Positions 24,423-37,000 of a DNA stretch of 64,000 bases are shown piece after piece. How positions within the stretch are numbered: position 1 is the first letter of the stretch; each line of letters starts with the position of its first letter. The DNA is from Morella rubra (Eukaryota > Streptophyta > Magnoliopsida > Fagales > Myricaceae). The stretch is from contig CM025851.1 in the NCBI GenBank assembly GCA_003952965.2, forward strand, positions 21,917,080 to 21,981,079, in the 5' to 3' direction. Made by a program: the position numbers and the translations under genes. The notes below the pieces were generated by a model, which was given only the letters and a program-made list of their open reading frames with translations, made no database searches and was not told the DNA's origin.

Positions 24423-24785
24423 TTACCCCAGCTTTTGACATGATGCACATATTTTACAAAATTTACAAGTGTCCTTCAAAAGAGTAGGCCAATAAAAACC
24501 ACACTGTAGAATTGTTGTGCCTGTTTTCTTAGAAGAAAAATGATCCTCATATACTTTGGAATGACATAAAAAAATAATGCTTTCAAATTCACTAGCAGAA
24601 ACACATCTCCTAAGCAATTGGTCTAGAAAATATTTTTTAAAAAATATATGGATTATCACAAAAGAATTTTCGTACCTCAACCAAAAACTTCTTTTTATCT
24701 TGTGCAGACCAATTGGATTACTAGCGGGCACTCTGCCCATGCATAAATAAATGTAACGAATAGTTTTTCTTAGAAGAAAATACAT
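24423..24785 (-). mobile_element. Ty3/gypsy pol fragment (integrase zinc-binding region)
   Basis: The minus-strand translation matches the H2C2 integrase zinc-binding region of plant gypsy elements, with a conserved FYWPTLLKDTCKFCKIC segment preceded by HFSSKKT. It is a fragment in an order that does not continue the neighbouring gag-pol piece, so it comes from a second copy or a rearrangement. Broken, age not measurable. Confidence 0.75.
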
Positions 24786-26142
24786 TTTTCATCCCCCGAC
24801 TATTAGGGCCTGACACTTTGCATCTCATACTATCAATTTTGTGACATTTTGTCCATCAACTACCACTACAAGAAAATCAGTTTTGGGTATTAAACCAAAT
24901 TTTGTTAGGAAAACATACCATTTTTTGCAAAAAAAAAATAAAATTCATTACCCGAAGGCTGCTCTTGAGAAAAATGTGCTCCGGATGTAACAAAAAACCG
25001 TCCAAATGAATTTCCAAATGAAGTGTGACAATTATATTTGTTAAAAACAATTGCATGTTTTTCACACGTAAATATACTACATTCGTACGGTTTTGGGGTG
25101 ACAAAATAATTGTCATCCTTCCGTGACGAAAGGCAATTCATCACTAAATCTGCAAAATGTGTTAGGACGGGAACAAAAAATCGTGCGCATGAACTTAGGG
25201 TGACAAGCCACGTCGTCACCCATCTATGATGCAACACTTTTCGTCACAAAAGCTAAATAAGCGTTTGGATGCTTCTGTGATAGTGTGCAAACGTACGTTT
25301 TAGTACTCACATGGATGACAAGTGTCTTTCACAGACGTAGGTGCAAAACAGCTGTGAACTGTTTGCACTGTAAAAAATAGTCCGAGCGGCTGTGATAGAC
25401 TGCATAACAAATAGGGAGCCTCGACGTGTCACACCCTACCGTTCGTACGTCCCTAACCATCTGAACGTAAAATTTTTTTTCAACAGTTCAAGATTTGGCA
25501 ATTAATGTCAACGAATCGGATGGGTACACGTGGCAAACTGCCCGTGCACACAGTTGTGCTACATCCAGATGGTGTCGACTCATACACCATTTGAGTTAGT
25601 GGGGAGGCAATGGCTGGGTCGACTCATTCTCTTTCCTTGTCCTTTGGATGGGATGTGGTGCCATTTGGAAAAAATTAGATTATTTGCAAACGTTGTCATT
25701 TAAGTTAAATTATTTAATTAGTTTTCTTCATAGGCGTCCGAACGCTTTATTTAAATCATTCGCACAGAGCATATGGTATAACAATGCAATGCTAGATTAT
25801 TTATAAATGTTGTCGTTTAGGTTAAATTATTTTATTAGTTTTCTTAATAGGCGTTTGAATGCTTTATTTAAACTATTTGCACGGAGCATATGGTATAACA
25901 ATACAACACTATTTTTTTCACGGCGTGCGCATGCCTATTAAGTTGTGCATACATACTTGATGTAAATTTTTTAGTAGAACGTCTTTGTTTTGTAAGGCGT
26001 GCGCACGATAAATACCGTCCGCACAAATATTTTTTTATTAAACATGTAGTTTTGTGTCCGTGCGGACACTTAGTCTAGTTGTGGGCATAGTTGATTAATT
26101 TGGCCTTCTTCTTTCTTTCTTTCTTTTTACAGATTGAGCAAA

Positions 26143-27858
26143 ATGTCTAAGCGTCTGTGTTCTTCATCTAGCTCTGTGGACGAGAGCTCCAGGTAGTAGG
26201 AGCGTGGTAGTGCCATTGTCGGTGTTACACTAGAGGAGTAGTAGGCTGAGACACTTACTCAATCTGTGGTTATCAAGTGTAGTGTCTCATTTGTGGATTT
26301 TGAGGAGATGAGGTATGATGGACAAAGTATTGAGAATATTATGGATGATCAGGGTGAGATATCTCATCTCACGAGGACCAGCACAACATTTGTATTTGGT
26401 TTGAGAATTTTATGTCGCACTACTCAATGTTGAGGATATTGACGCAAATTTTTGGGACGTCACTGTTCATGGAGTTTCATTTCAATTATTGGCAGCTTTC
26501 ATGGAGATGCAGAGGCTAGGTGGGAGCCTTCCCTGTAGTACTGGAGATGCCAAAACAGACCTACTGTGGAGGACGTCTTTCTTACGTTTTAGGGTACGTA
26601 TGTTGTAGTTACTGGATCCTATCATTCTGGCATATCATGCACTTGATCTTTGCCTACCGCAATGAGCCGAGGCGGCACAAGACAGAGTGTCCTCTTACAT
26701 TTGGTGAGTTGATGCTGGTGGTGGCCTGAGGACTAACTGTGATCTGCCTTTGCATATTTTTATGACACTTCGGTTCGAAGCGAAGACTCTTTCAACCTCT
26801 GGGCTACCGTATGGTCTATTCTTGACGCAATTCCTTTATTCTATGGGTTGCACTGATATATGAGATGAGACAAGGTTTAGCACTCTTGCTTCAATCTCTT
26901 GGAACACCTTGAGCCATTACATGGCTTAGTAGAGGTAGCAACAGGTACGACAGGCTGCTAGCCGATGTGCGGCTCAGCTAGCTTAAGAGCCCTTAATAGT
27001 GCCCACGGCTGGGGAGAGTTCCATTCAGGGGTCATAGACAGAGCAACCACTCTGTCTAATTGTGATTTTGATGCATCTAACCACTTTAATGACTGTTTTT
27101 TTGTAGAAAAGAAGTGGAAAGGGAGCTAGATAAGCACATATTTGGAGCATTGTTGGATTAAAAGGTATGGTTTTACGGGTTACGTGGGTTTTGGAAGTAA
27201 AAGTATGTTTTTTTTTTGTTGAATGATGTGGGTAGCTTATAAACATGTTAGGTTGTTGTTTGATGTGAAATCTATGAGCTATGGTTATTTTTTTGGATTG
27301 AAATCAATTGGGCGAAATTTGTTCTTTCTAAGTCTTTGTTTCTTTAACAATCACAGTCCGGACGGTATGCTTACGTTATAACGGTATGTTATTTGTCCAA
27401 CGGTATTTTTTTTTCTAAATTGTTTTTTTTTTTTTTTTTTAGTTGCCTTTAGGCCTATTTGAAAATTAGGGTAATTGTTGAATTGTCCAAGATGTGGACA
27501 AGTTAGGATTAGGCTATCCATAATGTATGTAAATATTCTAGTCATTATGCACGATGCAAGTTGGATCGTTGTCTTCAGTGCCGTCTCTTGATCTGGCCCA
27601 AAAGTTGGAGGAGGCTAGAGTAGAGATAGAGGAGATGAGAGCTTGGCAAAAGGAATATGATTAGATAATTATCAAGCAAGCAGAAATGGAGAGGGCGATG
27701 TGAGAGTAGCAACACTATTTGAAGGAGCAACAACGGAAGTAAAAAGAGGTGCAAGAACAGAGGTTGCAACGAATGTAACAAGAAATGCGTGAGGCGGATA
27801 ATAGAGCACATAAGACAACTTATATCACATTTGACGCCTAAATGGAGATTTGGGTAGA
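26143..27858 (+). pseudogene. Decayed accessory gene of CACTA element 1
   Basis: ATG at 26,143 follows a TTTTTACAG acceptor-like site and starts MSKRLCSSSSSVDESS. Stops and frame changes follow. Central pieces (VVIKCSVSFVDFEEMRYDG, 26,261-26,317) resemble the N-terminal region of plant transposon proteins like the gene at 44,107. The end (about 27,583-27,841) is a charged heptad-like coiled-coil region (KLEEARVEIEEMRAWQKEY) comparable to that gene's tail. The two elements therefore carry related but diverged accessory genes, and this one is clearly inactive. Confidence 0.55.
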
Positions 27859-27945
27859 TTGTATTCAAACTTGATTTCGGTTATGTATTTAGTTATTATT
27901 ATGAAGATTAAATATTTGTAGACAATTTTTATTCTAATTTTTTAT

Positions 27946-29151
27946 TGTGAGTGCAAAAACAACCCAAGAGGGAGGTGAATTGGGTTTTATAAAAACTTGT
28001 CTCTTTTTACGAAAGACCCAAATATGCACAAACCCCTTTCTAAAAGAACAAGAGAGCAGATCTATATAATTAATGAGTCTAATGAAGAATACAAATAATA
28101 GATAATCAAGCACAACAAATAGATAACGACAATAAATGGAGATAAGGATAGAGAGATGACACCGTGATTTTTGGTGGTTCGGTCAACACTTGCCTACGTC
28201 CACCCCCAAGGCTATTGACTTCCTTGGGCTTTCTTCACTATCTTCAAAATAGTAAATACACCTTAGCTTCCCGGTGCTAAGGAACTTTTACAAAGTATTT
28301 TTCGAGCTTATACTTTAACTCACTCTCACAAATCCTCACAACCTAGAGGATTTCTTCTACCCAACTAGTAGGACAAGTGTTTTCCCCAACACTTACGTGT
28401 TTTTCAAGAATGGGTACAAAAGGAATCTTAGTAAAGGCTCTTTAAGCCAAATAAACAAATATAAAGTACTGAGGTGTGCAAAGAGACAAAATTCTCAAAG
28501 AAAGCAAAAGTATTTGCAGGTGGGGGAACTAGCTTTCTTGGTTGGTGGAGCTTCTTTCTTCTTCAAAGCTTTTTCTCTCTCTAGAATTTAGGACAAGAGT
28601 TAATAGTGCACACTTCCACCTTTTTCTCTCTCCATCTTCTTCTATTTAAAGCTCCTAGGGCACCAAGGGTCTTCTTGTAAAGTTTGAGTGCCGTTGGAGG
28701 TCATTTGAGACTATTTGGAGACTTTTGGATGAGTTGGCGTCGCTTCCAGGATATCTGCAAAATCACGCAATGTGTCGACACATTTATGGTATGTGTTGAC
28801 ACATTAAAATATGGCTTGAAAACATTCTCTCAGGTGTTAGTTCAATGTGTCGACACTATAGTCCAATGTGACGACACTTCCACACAGTCTGAAAAATTCG
28901 TCTGTTGATAGCAACTTCAATTCAACATATCTCAAAAACACCTACAATAAAAAATTGACCAATTAACTTGTGTAATGGTATTTAGGTATGCTTAGAGATA
29001 TTTTAGAATAGAGAAACTTTGATGTTTTAAAAAATATATCATTATCTTAAAGAGATTTTCAATGTAAAATCTAAAAGTTTTAAAGGAGTTTGAAAACTTT
29101 GTTATCATCAAAATTAAATTATATTGTTTGTAAAACACCCTTGAACTAACA
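27946..29151. mobile_element. Solo LTR, family X copy 1, inside CACTA element 1
   Basis: The 1,206-bp block starts TGTGAGTGC and ends AACTAACA (TG...CA), with identical 5-bp flanks TTTAT (27,941-27,945 and 29,152-29,156). It is related, in inverted orientation, to the block at 51,376-52,290. Both share the CAAGAGGGAGGTGAATTGGG-like end, a GGTGGTTCGGTCAACACTTG-like middle and a cluster of TGTCGACACATT-like words. No internal retroelement domain is present, which suits a solo LTR left by recombination. Family assignment is unknown. Confidence 0.65.
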
Positions 29152-29694
29152 TTTATAATTAATGTAATATTTCGAAATTTATGTTTAATTTATTTTTAGA
29201 TGCGTAATTAAATTAATTCGCAGAAATTAATATAATTAGTAAGCTGTCCGCATGTTCCATTTTGTCCTCACGATATTTCTAATAAACGTCCGCACGTGAT
29301 TTGAAAGGATGTGGATGTAGGAGATGTTTTTCCGTCTGAATGTATAGGTCCACGTCCCAACGTTGGGCTGTGTGAAAATTTTAATTTCGACACAATACGA
29401 GTATCTGTGCACACCTTTTTTTTGTGCGTGTGCGTGTGCGTGTGCATGCGATAATGCATGACGGAAATACGGTTGTTATGGAAAACAATATAAACCCTCT
29501 AGACCTTTTAAAAAACGTTCGGATGGTTTTGCCTAATGAAAATTGCAAGCCGTCACGTAAAATCTAGCATGACATGCTTACAGTGACGAACAGCCTGTCA
29601 AAATATTTTTGACACCCAAAACTTTTCATGAAAAATTTATTCTCTGTGTTGATAAATTGTTTTGACACCCAAATCAAATTTTCTTATAGTGTAC

Positions 29695-29905
29695 TAACCG
29701 TTTACACTTTGAATCCTAAATCATTAATTAGGACGAAAATTGCTATTTTGGTTAAGTGAAATGATGAATTTACACCCGTACAAAATATAATTATAAAAGA
29801 ATGAGCGTAAAATTGTCATTTCACTAAATCAAAATAGCAATTTCAGTCCAAATTAATGATTGTAGGTGCAAAGTGTAAATGGTTGATAGTTTAGGGATGA
29901 AATAT
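29695..29905. repeat. Inverted-repeat (MITE-like) element, interrupted by CACTA element 1
   Basis: Two arms of about 80 bp (29,697-29,775 and 29,815-29,900) are near inverse complements, sharing an ACACTTTG...ATTGCTATTTTG core. The sequence left of CACTA 1 (about 24,780-24,863, beginning TTTTTCATCCCCCGACTATT) resembles the inverse of the right end (AGTTTAGGGATGAAATATTA). This suggests CACTA 1 landed within an older foldback-type element. Outer ends and target duplication remain uncertain. Confidence 0.5.
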
Positions 29906-30029
29906 TAATCTTTTTCTTAAAATACGTAAGGGATCCAATTAAAACTCATAAAATATATAATGATATATTGGAAGTGTATGTGAAGTATAGTCGGGTATGG
30001 TGGTGATTGAACGCTTCGGTTTGTGATGG

Positions 30030-30221
30030 AATTTACCGTCACGATAGCTCATTAGTGACAAAATTTTTTTCGTCACTAATTATTTTTTGTGACGAAATTC
30101 AAGTTTTGTCATGAAAAACTGTTAGGGACGCTCTTTGGCTGATGGAGTTCGTGACAAATTTTTTTTGTCACTAATACTTTCTTTGACGACAAATTGACTT
30201 TTAGGACAAAAAATTTCTTTG
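30030..30221. mobile_element. Terminal fragment of a CACTA element related to element 2
   Basis: Repeated GTGACGAAA / TTTCGTCAC words occur in the same order as the last 200 bp of the CACTA element ending at 46,698, including a GGCTGATGGAGTTCGTGAC-like segment versus CGCTGACGGAGCTCATGAC there. The terminal CACTA bases are missing, so only a subterminal piece remains, immediately left of the RNase T2 unit. Confidence 0.6.
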
Positions 30222-31022
30222 GGATTCCCAAACTACCATGCAAGCACAAAACTGAAATGATACTTGAAAAATAAAATACAAGCCAAAGCATCCAAGGTGA
30301 GTTCATTTGTTAAGAAATTAGACAAGACAATGCAATGTAGGCATCCTTTGTTCTGCAGGTTCAATTTTTTTTTGGATCGTTGTTTGGCCAACGACGCAAC
30401 TCATATAAGAGGACCCAAGTGGATTTCCTGTCCTTACTTGACATTAATTTTTCAAATAAAACAAACATTGACATAGCCCTTAATTAGCTTCAACAATCTT
30501 TAAAATATATTTGTGCAATAAGATATTTTCTTTATGAAACACACTCGCGCGCATCACAATCTCGTATGGTAATTTTTTGGTGTTTTAAAAATGGTCTTTA
30601 GTTTCTTGCCCATTCTAGTGCTGCCTAGTGGCTATTGTGATGGTGCACCTTGCACATGAGTTCTACACTTTTATTGAGAATTACGAAGAATAAAAAGGAA
30701 TTCTAATAAGGGAAACTTTTATTTAGTTCGAACCGAGAACTATCACAATTAAAAATAAACGACAGAAGATCATGAATTTAAATCCATGGTGCTTGTTATT
30801 TCGGAGGAAAAGCACTGCCAAACAAAGAGATTGCGATTATTGAGTAGAACTTAAAAAAAAAAAATACACTTTAATCTGTGCTATGGATTACTCCATCCGT
30901 ACTGTTGCTACATGCAAATAAAATTGACTTCCAAGGCAAGGTCTCTTATTTGTTTCTGACTTATTCATTTTTTTCCTATGGAGCATTGACGGGGCACTGC
31001 GATGTTGCCCCTTGATTGAAAT
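30222..31022 (-). repeat. 3' flank of RNase T2 unit A
   Basis: From GATTCCCAAACT at about 30,222 to about 30,670 this matches, with scattered differences, the sequence at 58,285-58,354 continued at 63,431-63,800. Shared text includes GGACCCAAGTGGATTTCCT and CACTCGCGCGCATCACAATC. It is the downstream side of the minus-strand RNase T2 gene in a tandemly repeated unit. At about 30,281-30,290 it preserves the empty site of the copia element found at 58,355-63,425. Confidence 0.75.
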
Positions 31023-34000
31023 TTAGAATGTTGGAAACTCAAGGTTTGAGGCGCACGAACCGACGTTGGGAAATACTGGACATTCTATGAAGCTCGATCC
31101 ATAGTAGTCGACGCAAAGATAAATATGGTAAAGCTGGCTCTGCCTCGATGCATCTTTATTACATTCTATCCAAGGTTCATATCCAAGTGCATCTTGGATA
31201 GCATTCTTTATGCTGGTTAAGCTATAGAGACCCCCATCTGTAGAAATTAGAGATAATTGATAAAGAAAGAATGAATAGAAGAAGACGAGTATTGAGGCCG
31301 AATATTTTCAATGTTCATTCAGTAAAAGTGTCGAATACAAAGAAGCCGAGAGTTCTTCTTTATACAAGCTTGCACATAGAAATTCTCTTCTAACCGAAAA
31401 ACGTGAACAAAGACGTAAGAATTAATAACAATATAACAGAAATGCATAACAGTAAGAATCTTCTCGATTAGCCAACGCTGTGCCGTTGTGTATAGGAAGG
31501 TGTCTGTGCTTCCTGAAGCAGAGAAGGTAGTTGTGAGCTCGAGTAGTGAGCTGGAGCTGAAATAGTTGAGTTGGAACAGGTGACATGTGTCTGACCTACT
31601 AACGGTATAGCTGGAGAAGAGGAACTAAGATGGAACGACTCTAATATCCCCCTATAAGATGGAAAGTGGATGTTGGACATGCCCATCTTGAGTAACAGGG
31701 CACAAAGACTTGCAGATGGCAAAGGTTTGGTGAGTAAGTCAGTGAGCTAAGAAGTAGAAGGGACATATGCAGTGGAGAGTGTACCATCAGCAATTTTGTC
31801 ACGTACCAAATGACAATCAAGCTCTATATGCTTGGTACGTTCGTGAAACACAGGATTGGAAGAAATGTGCAAGGCAGCCTTATTATCACAATACAGAACA
31901 ACAGGCTGAGGGTAAGAGATCCCAAGATCCATAGGAAGATAGCGTAACCAGGTGATTTCGCAAGCAGCAGTGGCCATAGAGCAGTATTCAGCTTCTGCAG
32001 AGCTACGAGAGATGGTGGTCTGTTTCTTGGATTTTCAAGAGATAAGAGAGAGCCCAAGAAGAACACAATAACTGGAGGTGGAGCGTCGGGTATCAGGGCA
32101 AGAAGCCCAATCAGAATCGCAATACCCATTTAGTTGTAAAGGAGAAGCTACCGAGAAGAACAAACCTTGCCCAAGGGTCCCTTTGACATAACGAAGGATG
32201 CGATGTCCAGTGGTGAGATATGGCTGCCGAGGCTGTGACATAAATTGGCTGGGAAGATGCATAGAAAAATAAATGTCAGGCCGAGTGAGAGTTAAGTAAA
32301 GGAGTCTACCAATGAGCCGCCGATAGACACCAGGATCAGGTAGAAGTTGCTCAACATCTTTTGAAAGCTTGAGGTTCGGATCCATAGGAGTAGTGGTGGG
32401 TTTACAGCCGAGAAAACCAGAATTAGTGAGGATGTCGATGGCGTACTTACGCTGACAAAGGTGAATCCCAGAGTGCTGGCGTGCTACCTCAAAGCCAAGG
32501 AAGAATTTAAGAGGACCAAGGTCCTTAATATGAAACTGAGAGTGTAGAAATTCGGTGAGATGAGTTACAGCAAGCTAGTCATCGGAAGCCACCACTATAT
32601 TGTCAACATATACGAGTAAAGCCAAAAAGGAAGATCCTGAAATCTTGACAAAGAGGCTGTAATCGGATTTGGAAGCAAAAAAACCATATGCTATAAGAGA
32701 ATTAGAGAATTTTTCATACCACTGGCGGGAGGCCTGTTTAAGGCCATATAAACTCTTGCGAAGGAGACATACTTGATTCGGCTTAGCAAGAGCGTAACCG
32801 GGAGGTGGTTGCATATAGACTTCTTCGTGAAGGTCCCCATCCAAAAAGGCATTATGGACATCAAATTGATGAAGAGTCCAACTGTGAATGGAAGCTAAGG
32901 CAAGGAGAGTGCGAACAGTGTCATTTTTGCAACGGGCCAGAAAGTCTCGTGGTAATCGAGACCTACTTGTTGGGTGTAACCTTTGGCGACAAGGCGGGCC
33001 TTGTAATGCTTGATTGAACCATCAGAGTTATACTTAATTTGGTAGACCCATTTGGAGCCAATAGCTGTCTTGTTGGCAGATAGTTCAGTGATGGTCCATG
33101 TACCATTAGATTCCAAGGCAGAAATTTCTTGAGCCATAGCTAATCTCCAATCAGCAGACTTAACAGCTTGAGAATATGATGAGGGTTCGGTGAGTTTGAG
33201 AATAGAAGAAGGATGAGAAACGATGGTAGGACAAATATTTAGATAAAGGATGAGGATGAGAAGAAGTTACCATAGAGTCTGCTAGAGAGGATAGATTTGC
33301 AATGACCTGCTGACAAGTCGTAGTCCTTCAAATGAGCTGGAGGTCGACGGATTCGAGTAAATCTGCAGAAAGGCGCAGCAGGTGATGTGGTAGTAGGTGA
33401 AGAAGGACATGATGGCATGGGAGGTAAAGAAGTATGTGAGGACATGGGAGGTGAAGGTGATGTGGCAGAAGAATTAAAATAAGGATTTGGAATAGTGAAC
33501 CAAGAGGAATCGATGTATAAAGGAGGAGATGGAGCTATTAGTGGAGAGGCAGTAGGTAGAGTGGGAGTTTTATATGGAAAAAGATGCTCATGAAATAGAA
33601 CATCACGGGAAATAAAAATTTGATGAGAGGTGAGGTCAAGAAGTTTATAACCTTTGACACCAAAAGGATAATCAAGGAAGAGACATTTGCGGGCTCTTGG
33701 GTCGAATTTCTGGCGGTGGGATTTGATGGTAGTGGCAAAGCATAGGCAGCCAAATGTTCGAAGATGTGCATATGAGGGTGGATGCTTATAGAGAAGCTCG
33801 TAAGGTGAACGGTTTTGTAAATGAGGAGATGGGGTCCAATTAATAATATAAGCAGCAGTGAGTATCATGTCCGGCCAATAAGTAAGAGGTAAACCAGATT
33901 GGAATTTTAGAGCACGGGCAGTGTTTAAGATATGTTGGTGTTTGCGTTCTGCAATGCCATTTTGTTGAGGGCTCTCAACGCATGTTCGTTGATGAATAAT

Positions 34001-37000
34001 GGCATGGAGATTAAAGAAGTCAACCATGGCGAATTCGGAACCGTTGTCTGTGCGAAAGCATTTTATCTTGGTCTAAAATTGAGTTGTTATTAAAGAATGA
34101 AAAGAAAGGAGATAAGGTCTTGTCTGGGATTTGGTGTTCATGATGTATAACCAAATGCAACGTGTATAATCATCAACTAATGTTAAAAAATAACGAGCAC
34201 CATTGTATCTTTCATGAGAACAAGGCCCCCAAATATCAGTGTGCACAATTTCAAAAGGTGCAGTAGATACATGCGACCTAGGTGGAAAAGGCAATCTGTG
34301 TAATTTAGCTAAAGGGAAAATATCACAAATAAAAGTTTTATTGGAAGTGAATTTAGGCAAAGTATCTGATAAAAATGATAAACCGGATTCAGAAACATGG
34401 CCAAGGCGATAATGCCATAATTCATGTGGTGTAAGAGCCGAAACAAAGCTGGTCATGGGAGTAATAGCAGAACTGGAAGCAGCCACCTCTAGATCATTTG
34501 AAGGAACAGGTCAGGCTGAGATGATAGAGTCCATTGCAAATATTACCCTTCCCAATCATTCTCCAGGTTGCTAGTTCCTGAATGAGACAATGATTAGAAA
34601 AGAAGAGACAACAACGATTAGAAATAGTGGTAAGTTTGTGAACAGATATCAAATTGAATTTAAAAGAAGAAATGCATAGGACATGTGTAAGGGTGATGTG
34701 AGAATTAATTTTGACAGAACCAATATGAGTTACTTCTGCTAAGGCACCATTGGGAAGTTGGACATTGTTTGAAATCTTGATTGGAGTGGAAGTAAAGAGA
34801 GAGGGGCAACAGATCATATGATCCGTTGCTCCTGTGTCTATAATCCAAGGAAAATTGGTGTCCTTAGCGTAAGTGGAGATTGACGAATGAAGGCAGGTAG
34901 ATATACCTGTCATATGAGATGCCAAATGATCAGAATGATTAGAAGAAGATGTGGATAAAATAGGATTAATAGAAGCAGGTAAAGTCTGTGATTAGAGAAG
35001 AGCTATCAGCTGTTGAAGTTGATCTGTTGGAATCGTAACTTGAGAATCTGCAGAAGTTGAATCTGCAGGTACAGTGCGAACTTAGTTTGCAGTAGAAGCA
35101 AAAATAGTGGGCTTACCATGGAGCTTGTGACCAACCGGATACCCATTAAGTTTATAACATCTCTCACGAACATGCCCAGCAATAAGTGCACTGAGGTTTA
35201 TCAAGCTCAGGGTGCGCTTTAAAGCAATGATCAAAAGAGTGTCCTGAGACCTTGCAATGGGTGCAGTAAGAACGTTCTTTCTTTTGAAAACCAGAATATT
35301 GTGTAGAAGCACGATGACCGAAATTCTTGACAGCAAGAGCAAGAGCATTGGTAGTTATAGGAAGAGATATCTACTTTCTCTTTTCTTCTTGTTGAACTAA
35401 AGCATATACCTCACTTAAACATGGTAATGGCTTGATCAAAATAATCTGGGCTTTAATGGGAGTAAACGAGTCATTAAGTCCCATTAGAAATTTCAACAAC
35501 CAATCACGTTGCTGATGCTCCAGCATAACTTTGAGTGCTCCACAAGAAGAAGTAGGGATTATTTCGAAATTCTGAAGTTCATCAAATAAACCTTTCAGTT
35601 TCGAAAAATAGGCACTTACAGAGTCATCTCCTTGACAGAGAGAATGAATTGCTTGCTTTAGTTCCTAAATACGTGGGCCATTGTTTTGAGCAAAGTGTTG
35701 CTCAAGTTCCATCCACAAATCATAAGCAGGATCAATATAAATGATGCTGTTCTTGATTTCAGGTATCATAGCATTCTGTAGCCAAGTAACAACCATATCA
35801 TTGCATTCCAACCATGTGTCTAAAAGAAGATCAGAAGAATCAGAAGGCTGAATGATCGTTGCCGTCAATGAAACCCAGCTTTCTCTTGATTCGGAGTGAC
35901 CGTCGAACAGTGCGTGCCCAAGAGTGGTAATTATCTGGGGTGAGCAGATAGGTGGTGAGCAATGTAGCTGGACCATCATTGGGGTTAAGGAAATAAGGGC
36001 TTGCTGGATCCTTTGGATTGACATAGGAAGAGAAAGGATTTTCTTCAATAACAGGAGTTTCGTTTGACATTGTCAGGCTTTGATACCATGTAGAAATTAG
36101 AGATAATTGATAAAGAAAAAATGAATAGAAGAAGACGAGTATTGAGGCTGAATATTTTCAATGTTCATTCAGTAAAAGTGTCGAATACAAAGAAGCCGAG
36201 AGTTCCTCTTTATACAAGCTTGCGCATAGAAATTCTCTTCTAATCGAAAAACGTGAACAAAGATGTAAGAATTAATAACAATATAACATAAATGCATAAC
36301 AGTAAGAATCTTCTCGATTAGCCAACGCCGTGCCGTTGTGTATAGGAAGGTGTCTGTGCTTCCTGAAGCAGAGAAGGTGGTTGTGAGCTCGAGTAGTGAG
36401 CTGGAGCTGAAATAGCTGAGTTGGAACAGGTGACATGTGGCTGACCTGCTGGCGGTATAGCTGGAGAAGAGGAACTGAGATGGACCGACTCTAATACCAT
36501 CTGCTTGAATTCCTATAAAACAAGCGCACAAAAGAAATATTGAAATCACCTCTCCGTATGAAACAAAGCAATTAGTGATGGAAATATATTCTCTAGTTGT
36601 ATCTCGAATCAAAATTTTGGTTATAAAGCTGCAGAGGACAAGTTTACCAGCATTTTCGAGTGCTTGGAGTATGTTTGCTTGGGCTTTGAGATCAAGGGCT
36701 GCTTGAAAGTATGCATGTTCATCGAGGACAGACTCTGAGCACGTCCCGTGCTTATCCCATTCATGTGTCCAAAAGCTAGTATCGTCGCTGCTTGGGCATG
36801 CTAATGATGGCCAACTTACTTGCATTTGAGAGGTCAAATCCGAGACCTGTAGCATCATAAACGACGACTTATTCTAATATGTCGAAACACATGCTGGCTA
36901 ACTACGAGGTATGGAAATTTAGAACAATGTCATATAGCAAACAAGCTTTGATTATGTACCTGCGATAGATCAAAAGGGTTGTTGGAATCACAGTTGGATG

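Larger units (their letters stand above)
24864..29691. mobile_element. CACTA element 1 (4,828 bp), TSD TAC, containing a solo LTR
   Basis: Ends are CACTACAAGAAAATCAG on the left and, on the opposite strand, CACTATAAGAAAATTTG on the right, flanked by TAC duplications (24,861-24,863 and 29,692-29,694). Subterminal zones carry many degenerate CGTCCGAACG / CGTGCGCACG words in both orientations (for example near 25,430-26,060 and 29,240-29,530). The interior holds a decayed TNP-like gene and a later 1.2-kb solo-LTR insertion. No catalytic transposase domain was seen, so it is non-autonomous. Confidence 0.85.

Noticed and set aside
27575-27868. Minus-strand 97-codon leucine-rich frame
   Set aside because: It is the antisense of the Glu/Lys-rich coiled-coil end of the CACTA 1 accessory gene.
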